Source of the DNA: Pirellulaceae bacterium
GTDB taxonomy: Bacteria > Planctomycetota > Planctomycetia > Pirellulales > Pirellulaceae
Length of the DNA: 33,368 nucleotides
Assembly (NCBI GenBank): GCA_016784735.1
Contig: JADHUC010000103.1
Location: forward strand, 1-33,368
Direction of reading: 5' to 3'
Program-made: the position numbers and the translations under genes
In this document: positions 24,051 to 32,500 of the stretch, piece by piece
How the letters are laid out: each line of letters opens with the position of its first letter
How positions within the stretch are numbered: position 1 is the first letter of the stretch
The notes under the pieces: generated by a model
The model's database searches: none
What the model saw: the letters and a program-made list of their open reading frames with translations, nothing else
Told to the model about the DNA's origin: nothing

Positions 24051-26879
24051 ATGAAGACAAGTCTAATTCAAGTGTGCGTGGCTGTGGTCATCCTGTGCGT
24101 TTGTTGTCGCGACCTTCCTTCTGCCTCCGCTTCGGAGTTCGTTGCGTTGCCCGAATCGAGCAACGTCGTTGGCGTGTTGGAGGACAACGAGACGTTCTTG
24201 GAGTTCGCGTTCGGGGGCTGGGGACCGAATTGGCAATGGTTGGGGTTCAGGGGCGAGGTCACGGAGTCAGATACTGAGTCCCGGCTGATCACCTCGGCCA
24301 CGGTCAAAGCTTCGGGGGCGACACTCCGCTTCGATGTCCCGGTTCGACGGAGCGGCCCGCGCCAGTTGCAGTTGGATCTGAACCTGCACACGGATCGGGA
24401 CACGGATTTGACCTGCGCAATCGTCTCTCTGAGTCTCCCGGAACGGGTCTTTTCGGGCGGCAAAGCACTGGTTGTCGGGAATACGGGAGAGACCAGGACG
24501 GTCGAACTGCCGCTGGGCCGCCAGGGCCTTGGCAGCGGCGTGAAACGATTCACGTTGGTGGATGCAGCGGGACGCCAGACGATCATTTCACTAGATCCTG
24601 CGTGCGACGTAGCGTCGGACGGCGACGCTCGAATCACCCTTGCTGGCGAACATTTCAAGGCCGATCAGCCTCGTCGCGTGACGATGACGGTGGATCTCCC
24701 GGGCGACTTGACGTACTACGCCGGGCCGAGCAGTGTCCCCGAGGAATCCGGAATGGACCAGTGGTACGTCTTTCAACCTACCCACGATTACGACAAGCCG
24801 AGTGAAATCGACTTGGCACACTGGCTCGACGCGCCCGCCGGGAAGCACGGCCGAATTGCTCGCAAGGAAGACGAATTGATCTACAACGGCCAGCCAATCA
24901 AGCTTTGGGGGTTGAATGTCTGCTACAGTTCGTGTGCACCGGACAAAGAGTTGGCCGATCGGCGAGCGAAGTTCTATGCCAGGTACGGCATCAACACAGT
25001 GCGGCTGCACAAGTACGCAGACGGCCCCGGCTGGGCAGGCATTCAATCGGAGGAGAGTTTCGTCGAGTTCGATTCCGAGGCACTCGACCGAATGGATTAC
25101 TTCGTGGCTCAGTTGAAGAAGCACGGGATCTACGTGCTGCTGTCGTCGACGTTCGGCGTGAAACTTGGGCCAAAGGACCGTCAGTATGTGCCGTACATGG
25201 ACGAGTTCGGCACGGAACGGAATCGCGTGTCGACCGGCCACGGTAGCGTCTTCCTGTCGCGGGAGCTTCAAGACCTGCAAATCCGACAGATCGTTGAGAT
25301 CCTCGAGCATAGAAACCCCTACACCGGCCTGACCTACGCGAATGACACGGCCGTCGCGGTCGTCGAACTGTTCAACGAAGATAGCGCCCTCTTCTTCGGC
25401 ACGCTTTCACAACTGCAGAAGATTCCGACGCTTCGAAAACGTGCATCCGAACAGTTTTGTGATTGGCTGGCGGAATGCTACGCCGACGAGAATGCGTTGG
25501 TCGATTCCTGGGGTGAGGGTGCGCTGAACTCGTTTGGAAACGAGGGGATCACCGGGGAGAGCTGGGAGAAGAAAACGATCGTGCCAGCCGGCAACCCTTG
25601 GTTCTATGATCCGGACCAACTGGCCGGTTCGCAACTGGTGAAACGACAGCGGATGTTCGATACCATGCGGTTTCTCTACGACATCCAGAACGACTTCTAC
25701 TCGCGATACGTGAAGGCGATTCGAGCTGCCGGCTATGACGGTGAAATCCTCGGCTCGAACTGGCAAGCCGGCCGCGCGTTCAGCCACTACTACAATCTTC
25801 ATTCCGACTACCTGGTCGGTATGATCGACCGGCACAACTACTTTGGCGGCGGTGGCGGCGGCAAGATCAATAACGTGAGCATGCTGCGGATGCCGGGTTC
25901 GGGCATGTTGAGTTCCGGGATGCAACAGGTTGCGGGCCGACCGTTCATGCTTTCGGAATGGATCCATGTGTCGCCGAACGAATGGGGAGTGGAAGGTCCG
26001 GCCATCATCGGTGCCTACGGCATGGGACTGCAAGGTTGGGATGTGTCGTACATGTTCCAAAACAGAGACGATGGCGGTTTCCGCAACGAGATCGGAAAGG
26101 ATCAATGGGAGGTGTCTGCTCCACAGGTAATGGGCGTGTTTCCCGCGGTGGCGCGACAAGTGTTGCGCGGCGACGTGCGCGAGTCCGACGTTTTGGCTAC
26201 GCGCTATGTGCACATGGAATCCATGCACGAAGGCAAACTGGGATTCGAGGATCGCGTCACACAGCAACATGACGTGAAGACTTTCAACAGCGACAAGGTG
26301 CCCGCCCGGACGATGGCCGTGGCACGAAGCGTTGTTGCATTCACTGACGAGTATCGCAAGACGCCGGAGTTTGACATCTCGCGATACCAGCGTGGCGACG
26401 TACTAGTTTCGACCACCGAACAGCTTCAATGGAAGGAAGGGGCCTCCAAGCTGGACGGCTTCTTCACGGTCGACACAGACGCCACCAAAGCCGTGGTCGG
26501 ATTCGCCGAGGGGCGCCGCTGTGAACTGGACAACGTGACGATTACACCCGAGTGCCGCTTCGGCGCGGTCTACGTCACGGCACAGGAGAAGAACGGGACA
26601 ATCGAGTCATCGAGGAGTCTATTGGTCGTAGCCGTTGCCCGCGCTCGCAACACGGGTATGAAAGTGTTCAACGACTGCCGATTACTCGACCGCGGCAAGT
26701 CGCCGGTAGTAATGGAGCCGGTGAAAGCGGCGATCTCGATTCGCAAAAACAGCCATCCCACGGTCCACGTGCTCGATCACGATGGTTGCCGGACCGGCAA
26801 GATGCTGCCGGTCAGCGATGGCGCGTTCGAGATCAACGGCGCTCGGGATAAGACGTGTTACTACCTGGTCACCTATTGA
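24051..26879 (+). CDS. secreted clan GH-A glycoside hydrolase (GH5-like)
   Basis: The protein has 942 residues. The ATG at 24051 has AGAGGA 8 nt upstream; the frame from 23979 lacks a site. A Sec leader ends near SASA (residues 24-28). Residues about 30-235 form a beta-sandwich (WGPNWQWLGFRGEV). A barrel follows: NGQPIKLWGLNVCYSS, YGINTVRLHKY, HGIYVLLSSTFG. The probable acid/base is Glu443 in AVVELFNEDS and the nucleophile Glu636 in PFMLSEWIHV, the spacing expected for clan A enzymes. A C-terminal beta-rich region runs from about 740. Substrate not predictable. The ThuA gene follows by 18 nt, so they are co-transcribed. Confidence 0.85.
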   Translation: MKTSLIQVCVAVVILCVCCRDLPSASASEFVALPESSNVVGVLEDNETFLEFAFGGWGPNWQWLGFRGEVTESDTESRLITSATVKASGATLRFDVPVRRSGPRQLQLDLNLHTDRDTDLTCAIVSLSLPERVFSGGKALVVGNTGETRTVELPLGRQGLGSGVKRFTLVDAAGRQTIISLDPACDVASDGDARITLAGEHFKADQPRRVTMTVDLPGDLTYYAGPSSVPEESGMDQWYVFQPTHDYDKPSEIDLAHWLDAPAGKHGRIARKEDELIYNGQPIKLWGLNVCYSSCAPDKELADRRAKFYARYGINTVRLHKYADGPGWAGIQSEESFVEFDSEALDRMDYFVAQLKKHGIYVLLSSTFGVKLGPKDRQYVPYMDEFGTERNRVSTGHGSVFLSRELQDLQIRQIVEILEHRNPYTGLTYANDTAVAVVELFNEDSALFFGTLSQLQKIPTLRKRASEQFCDWLAECYADENALVDSWGEGALNSFGNEGITGESWEKKTIVPAGNPWFYDPDQLAGSQLVKRQRMFDTMRFLYDIQNDFYSRYVKAIRAAGYDGEILGSNWQAGRAFSHYYNLHSDYLVGMIDRHNYFGGGGGGKINNVSMLRMPGSGMLSSGMQQVAGRPFMLSEWIHVSPNEWGVEGPAIIGAYGMGLQGWDVSYMFQNRDDGGFRNEIGKDQWEVSAPQVMGVFPAVARQVLRGDVRESDVLATRYVHMESMHEGKLGFEDRVTQQHDVKTFNSDKVPARTMAVARSVVAFTDEYRKTPEFDISRYQRGDVLVSTTEQLQWKEGASKLDGFFTVDTDATKAVVGFAEGRRCELDNVTITPECRFGAVYVTAQEKNGTIESSRSLLVVAVARARNTGMKVFNDCRLLDRGKSPVVMEPVKAAISIRKNSHPTVHVLDHDGCRTGKMLPVSDGAFEINGARDKTCYYLVTY

Positions 26880-26897
26880 GACGAAGGAGTTCCAACC

Positions 26898-27611
26898 ATG
26901 TTCCACCGAAAATGTCTCATGACGCTTGTATTGGTCGCCGTGGCAGTCATCACTCTCGCGGGCGACGCCATCGCTGCCGAGAAGATCAAGACGCTCCTAC
27001 TTGGTGGTCGCGGCCACGATTGGCGAGGCTTTCATGCGGTCATCTCGGAAGTCCTCGCAAAGACGGGCGACTTCGAGGTCACATTGAGCGATCAACTGGA
27101 CGATCTGAAGGCACAGAGCATCAATCGGTACGACTTGGTGCTTTTCTACGGGTCGGGAGGCAACTTCACCGACGCCGCACAGGAGAAAGGACTCGGTGAT
27201 TTCGTCAGCGGGGGCGGTGCACTAGCCGGAGTACACGCCACGGATGCGTTCAAGAAGTCTGATTTGTACTGGAAGCTGATGGGCGGCCGGTTCACGGGAC
27301 ACGGAGGCGGCAAGTTCATGATGCGAATTGAAGACAAGAAACATCCGATCACCGCGCCGATGAAAGACTTCGAAATCTCCGACGAGACGTACCGCAACAA
27401 GTATCACCCGGATTTCCAGCTCAACAGCCTCGCGCGAATGGACCGGGGTGACGAGCAGCAGTCCATGGTTTGGGTACAGCAGCACGGCAAGGGCCGGATT
27501 TTCAACACAACGCTGGGTCACGGGAAAGCTGCGTGGGATAACCCGTCATTCCAGCAACTGGTCGTCCGCGGGCTCTATTGGGCCGCCGGCCGCGAGCCGA
27601 AAGATCCCTAG
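26898..27611 (+). CDS. secreted ThuA-domain protein
   Basis: The protein has 237 residues, with AAGGAG 8 nt before the ATG. A Sec leader runs to about residue 26 (LVLVAVAVITLAGDAIAA). The ThuA/class-I amidotransferase-like fold is shown by KTLLLGGRGHDWRGF, YDLVLFYGSGGNFT, FVSGGGALAGVHATDAF, KLMGGRFTGHGGG, HPITAPMKDFEISDE and GRIFNTTLGHG. ThuA is tied to trehalose/disaccharide use in rhizobia, and exported versions are abundant in planctomycetes beside glycoside hydrolases. The reaction is not known for this subfamily. It shares an operon with the GH-A enzyme and may process a sugar released by it. Confidence 0.88.
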   Translation: MFHRKCLMTLVLVAVAVITLAGDAIAAEKIKTLLLGGRGHDWRGFHAVISEVLAKTGDFEVTLSDQLDDLKAQSINRYDLVLFYGSGGNFTDAAQEKGLGDFVSGGGALAGVHATDAFKKSDLYWKLMGGRFTGHGGGKFMMRIEDKKHPITAPMKDFEISDETYRNKYHPDFQLNSLARMDRGDEQQSMVWVQQHGKGRIFNTTLGHGKAAWDNPSFQQLVVRGLYWAAGREPKDP

Positions 27612-27637
27612 CGGATCTTGTCGCGGTCGTAGGTAGG

Positions 27638-27709
27638 CCCACGGATGGCATGGCGGACCCACTGATGGGAGATTTCATATCCGTGGGTCCGCCATGCCAT
27701 CTGTGGGCA
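27638..27709. repeat. 72-bp near-perfect inverted repeat between convergent genes
   Basis: Two 26-bp arms (27638-27663 and 27684-27709) are reverse complements with one mismatch, around a 20-nt loop. The arm starts GCCCACGGATGGCATGGCGG. It lies between the stop codons of the ThuA gene (plus) and the VWA gene (minus). It may block read-through in both directions, or be a REP/MITE-type element. Confidence 0.8.
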
Positions 27710-27768
27710 CCCTCTGTGCATAACGCTTCATGCAATCGGAGACTGCCAAATCCGAGAGAGAGCTTTCC

Positions 27769-29409
27769 CTATCGCACAAACCTCCCGCGCACGAGATCGG
27801 CCGCAAAGGCGCCGCCGATGATGAGGGCGAGGGCGGCGAGGCGTAGCGGGAACCGTGTCGAAAGTGACTGGATAGAGATTCGCGGGAGAGTCAGCGATAC
27901 TTGAGTTTCCTGTTGCTGGTGGCACGGCGGTTCAACGCGGAAGTCCAATGGCGACAGATCACCGCGTTCGATGGCGATGACCTCTTGCGGCACAAGTCGT
28001 CTGCCGGCCAACTGCTGAGCGATCATGCGGACCATTAGCCGGTTCAGATGCTCGACCGTGTACTCTGGGGCGTGAGGCTTGGCGTGAGGATTGCCGACAC
28101 CGGAGTGATCCGTCAGAAACAGATACTGACCCATGGTCAGGAACGACGCCGCTCGCAGCACAAACTCGGCTTTCAGCCGCGTCCCGCTGCTAGCCACTGG
28201 AAAGACGCGCACCCCTTGGCGTCGCAGATTCTGCACGGCGTCCAGCGAACGGTTGGCGAATCGGTCGTGCGGCGGCGCGTCGGCCACCAGGAACAACATG
28301 CGGGAAGTCTCGCGGTCACGCCAACTCAACTGGCCGGCCTGCTCCAACGCCACGTGTACCGCTTCCGGATAGTCGCCGCCGCCTGCGGCTCGCTGTGTTG
28401 CCAGCATTGACCGGAATTCCGACAAGGATTCGGTGAAATCGTAGGACCTGGTCACGTACTGGTCGCCTTCGTCGCGGTACACGATCAGTGCAAAACGCTG
28501 ATCCACGTTGGGAAACATGTTCTTGACCGTCGCCGCGATCTCGTCGATTTCCGCTTTCAAGTACTCCAACTCGTCGCCCATGCTTCCCGTCGTGTCAATC
28601 ACCAGGGCCAGATCCAATCGCGTCGGCCGCAGGGCCGGTGCATTTGGCAGCACGATGTGCCACGGTTGGCCATCAAGACGCACGCGTTTGCTGTACGGCT
28701 TTTCGCCGCTCGAGCCGTGAACCGAGACCAGAAACTCCTGGCCGTCGGCGCCACCGTCGATTCCGGTCAAGAACATCGCACGGCCATCGCTGCCCGTGGT
28801 CAGGTCGATTGCCGATCGCCTGTTCTGCCAACCACTCGGCTCCTGCACGACGACGCGAGCATCGCCGACGGGCAAGCCGGCTGTGTTCACGACCTGAATC
28901 ATGACTCGCCGACCGATCGCCAGACGAGGTAGAGTCTCGGCAGCATCGTTTTGGAGGCTCTGGGAAAGGAACTGGCGATAGGCTTCGAAACGTTCGTGAT
29001 CGTCGATACTGCCGGCTGTCAGCAACCCAGATTGCACTTGGTAGGCCGGCGCAGCGGGCGTTCGCATTTCCTCGCGTGACCGGTACTCGCGGAACTCGGC
29101 ATCCGCTGGTCCCCTGCCTTTCTCGGCGGCACGGTAACTCGAATCGCCGGCGGCTGCGAGGCCGGATCGCGCCACAGCCTCGTCCGATCGGCTCGATGAT
29201 GCCGGCGATTCTGCCGACATTTCGAAATGCGCCGTGGCGGAAGGTTCCGCGACGGCGTTCGTGCCGTCGCTTTCACTGACGAAGGGGCGTGTGGCAACAC
29301 GATCACTGTCTTCTGATTGCACGGCCGGCTGCAGGGAACCCTGACGGCCGCAGCCAGACAGCAGAACAAGCGTACCAACCATGAACGCGAGTCGGGGGCT
29401 TCGACACAT
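27769..29409 (-). CDS. VWA-domain lipoprotein with C-terminal membrane segment
   Basis: The protein has 546 residues. The ATG at 29409 has AGGAGA 7 nt upstream; the frame from 29451 is rejected. A lipoprotein signal ends in LVLLSGC with Cys20 as the lipidation site. A long Ala/Ser/Glu-rich disordered stretch follows to about residue 125. A short helix (DDHERFEAYRQFLSQSL) and an Ig-like adaptor domain (about 163-255, VMIQVVNTAGLPVGDARVVV) come next. The VWA domain (about 265-455) has an intact MIDAS motif, DTTGSMG with Asp272 and Ser276, and VADAPPHD. The C-terminus has a hydrophobic segment (LRLAALALIIGGAFAADLV) and a basic tail. It is likely a metal-dependent adhesion or scaffold protein. 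It lies 103 nt after the large hydrolase gene. Confidence 0.86.
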   Translation of the reverse strand: MCRSPRLAFMVGTLVLLSGCGRQGSLQPAVQSEDSDRVATRPFVSESDGTNAVAEPSATAHFEMSAESPASSSRSDEAVARSGLAAAGDSSYRAAEKGRGPADAEFREYRSREEMRTPAAPAYQVQSGLLTAGSIDDHERFEAYRQFLSQSLQNDAAETLPRLAIGRRVMIQVVNTAGLPVGDARVVVQEPSGWQNRRSAIDLTTGSDGRAMFLTGIDGGADGQEFLVSVHGSSGEKPYSKRVRLDGQPWHIVLPNAPALRPTRLDLALVIDTTGSMGDELEYLKAEIDEIAATVKNMFPNVDQRFALIVYRDEGDQYVTRSYDFTESLSEFRSMLATQRAAGGGDYPEAVHVALEQAGQLSWRDRETSRMLFLVADAPPHDRFANRSLDAVQNLRRQGVRVFPVASSGTRLKAEFVLRAASFLTMGQYLFLTDHSGVGNPHAKPHAPEYTVEHLNRLMVRMIAQQLAGRRLVPQEVIAIERGDLSPLDFRVEPPCHQQQETQVSLTLPRISIQSLSTRFPLRLAALALIIGGAFAADLVRGRFVR

Positions 29410-29512
29410 CGGCCGGTCTCCTGAATGATTGGCTCGAATGGGCTTCATCAAGAGAAACGGCCAAACTGTCGTTTTCTTAGGCGAAAACTAGGAGAATTCG
29501 GCGGACGCCTCG

Positions 29513-32500
29513 CTATTCGATCGGAGATTGGCTCCGAAAACGCAATGGTACTTCGATCGCCTCGGAAAACGGTACGCGAGTCCCCGCGGCGTGAGGCCAT
29601 TCAGGCGGCTGAGTGAAGACGGTTGTGTTCACTTGGGACGACACCTTGCGGCCGTCGGGCATGTCGAGTTCGATCCAGACACGGCCTATCTTGAACCAAT
29701 CCTGGCCCCTGTTGTCGACGACGAAGGCGTTCTCGCGGGCGAGTTTGGCGATTGCTTCCGGCGACAGCGACACGGTGGCGTCGCCCCAGATGCCCTCCCG
29801 TTCCGATCCGCCGGCGGAAGCAAGTGGGCCAATTGCGATGCCGTTGAACACGCCGTGCGAAATGTACCGGCCGCTGCTTTCGAGACCTATACCTTGGTAG
29901 TGCAAAACCGCGCGTTTGGCTTTGCGTAATTGTTCTACCGTGAATTCGCCCGGCGGGAACGGGCCGTGCTGATGGCAGAGTTGAACGGCACGGTCGTGAA
30001 CCGTTGCGTTCAGTACCGCCGAGGCCGACTCGATTCGCATCGTCGCCCAACATGCCCAATCGCCCGACGAGTTGTCTTCGGGGCCCACGTCGGAAATCAA
30101 TCGAATGCTCACCTGCTGCCCAGTCCAACGCCCAAGATCGGCCTCGAACGGCGTCCAGGCGTGCTCGATCCATTGCTTCTCGGCAACTGTGGTCTGTTTG
30201 CCGTCCCGGTCGACAACGGCCGCACGGAATAGGATTCCGTCGCCGGGGTCGCTGCCGTCGCGCTTGCCGATATCGCAGCGGAAAACCGTGGGTATGTCCG
30301 TCGGCAACGAGAATGGGCCGAACGTTCCGAATGTGTATCCAACACCGCCACGGTACGGCGGGTGCATGAACGCGCCCGGCTTCGATTTATCGCCGCACGT
30401 CATTTCCGTCCAATACAACTGGGCACCGGAGTTTCCGTCTAACGCGGATTCTCTACCGTCGCGGAAACTCTGCCCCGACCTTGTCTCGACGGTCAATTGC
30501 TCCAAGCTTCGTATGGACTCTTCACATTTCAGCCACCAGTCTCGGTGCATCCGAAGTGGACCAATCTGGATATCGAGCGGTACCTTGCGCACCAATTCGT
30601 GCGTGGGCATCACAAACGGGAATTCTGCAGTCACCGTCTTGCCAGGCGTCAGGTGGATCGTCTTTCGATGCCCGTCGAAGCAAACCTCTGCATCCGCGGT
30701 TGATGAGACATAGGGCAGCATGGCCAGACGAAAACCGTCGCGGAGTTCAAGATTTGCGTCGACCAACGGCCGAACGAGGAAGTCGATCCAGGCGTCTTCG
30801 AATTCGCACCAAAACTGCTCGCCCACAACCGCGTCGTCGGGAGCCTGAAACGCGTGTTCTTGTCGGCCAGCAATGGTTACCGTCTCGCCCGGAACCACTT
30901 CGGTTCGATCGCAGTGGAGGGCACGCTTTTCTGCTTTGCCTGGAGTTATCCGATAGCTGAAGGCACCGGGCACGGGCTCGATGTACACCAGACCTCGGCT
31001 GTACTTCGTGGCTGCCGGGCCCGTTTCGTTGCCCTCCTCGTCCAGTGCGGCCGCCGTACCGATCCGACCATTCAGGTCGACGCCGAAACGGGAGCACGGC
31101 GCAACGGGTATCACTTCGACTACTCCATTTTCGAGGCGATGCACGACAAGCGGCCCGTCACAGGCAGCCTTTTCGAACCGAACAAAGCGACCACGCGGAT
31201 CCGTGTACAGATAGGCCGGTGAGTCGACATAGTCCGCTCGATGCCCATCGACCAGTGCACTGAACGCCAGGAAATCGCCTGCGCGTGTATCATGGGCATA
31301 CCAGCCGTATGGAGGCAGTTTGGCATCGTCCGTGGTCCAGGTCTGCTCGGGATGCCCGTTAACGGTTACTTCCAGCCCGTTGTCGTATCGAGTGACGATC
31401 TGCGAACGCCGATAGGCACCTGTGGCGACTGCCGCGGTTGAGTCGAGCGAATTGCCATCGGCATCGGCGTAGCGAATGTCGGCAACGGCGGCTTGGGCGT
31501 ATCGCGCGTGAATCTGCTGCAAACCGAAATAGCTGCGCAAGGTATTCTCGATGCCGCCTTGCCTTACCAGAAAGCCCGTGTGACCGAAGGCCAGTGTGCC
31601 GGCTAGGAACTGATCGAGCCTCGCCTGCTGCTGTTCGGGCGTTCTGCCCATCTGCTCCCCGCGTCCGAAAAACATGCCCGGATTACCCATGCCGAAGTTG
31701 CAGCACAGCGGGTGCATCTTGCGAAGGTCGAAATCGACCAGCCACGGATTCTCGTTCAGCCGGGCCAGTTGATCTTGGCCGTAGTTGCCGTCGGTCAGGC
31801 CGCAGTAGTACCAGTGGTTGTTTCCTTCGCTGTAGACGGGCCCGTTCCAGGTCTTCTTCTGGTGAAGCATGATTTCGCCGTAGGCGTAAAACGTGGCGGC
31901 AAACGTACCGGCGCCCGGTACGCGTGCATCAAAATCGCAGTACTGCCACGGACGCACGGCCGTGTGAACATCGCAGTAGGCTGTGTCGAGCTGGAACTTG
32001 TTTTGGATGATCGGTGCCAGACGCGATTCGTACTCGACTGCCCTGGCCGGTTTGGGGTTATAGCAGCGTGGCCACGCCGTTCGCCACTCGCCGTCCGACT
32101 GCCGCGTCACCATGTCTTCATGCCAATGCTCGTTGACAGGGGCGAAATCTGTGTAGTTGTTGTAGATTCCATAGCGAAATCCCAACGCACGGATCTTGCG
32201 GGCATACTCCGCCTGCGATTCATCGCCGCCTTTACCCGGTGCGGCGCGAGTGCGGAACGTGAAGCTCTCGCCGCCGTCGCGCCAACCGGTTTCGTGGTCG
32301 GTCAATGCGATCTTGGTCATGCCGTAACGGGCGATACGCTTCCACTGCGCATAATCTCGCTCGCGATCGCTGGCACCGTGAGCCCGCCAAACGCGGTCGC
32401 CTGTGACGTGCATCCAAGGCGACTCTGGATTTGGGATATTGGGGAAGACCTCCTCGAAACGAGGCGAGACGGTAAGAAAGAGACGCTCGAAACAGTCGTT

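Noticed and set aside
29471..29488. GTTTTC/GAAAAC inverted repeat after the large hydrolase as a terminator
   Set aside because: Short AT-only stem without a T-run; may be chance.
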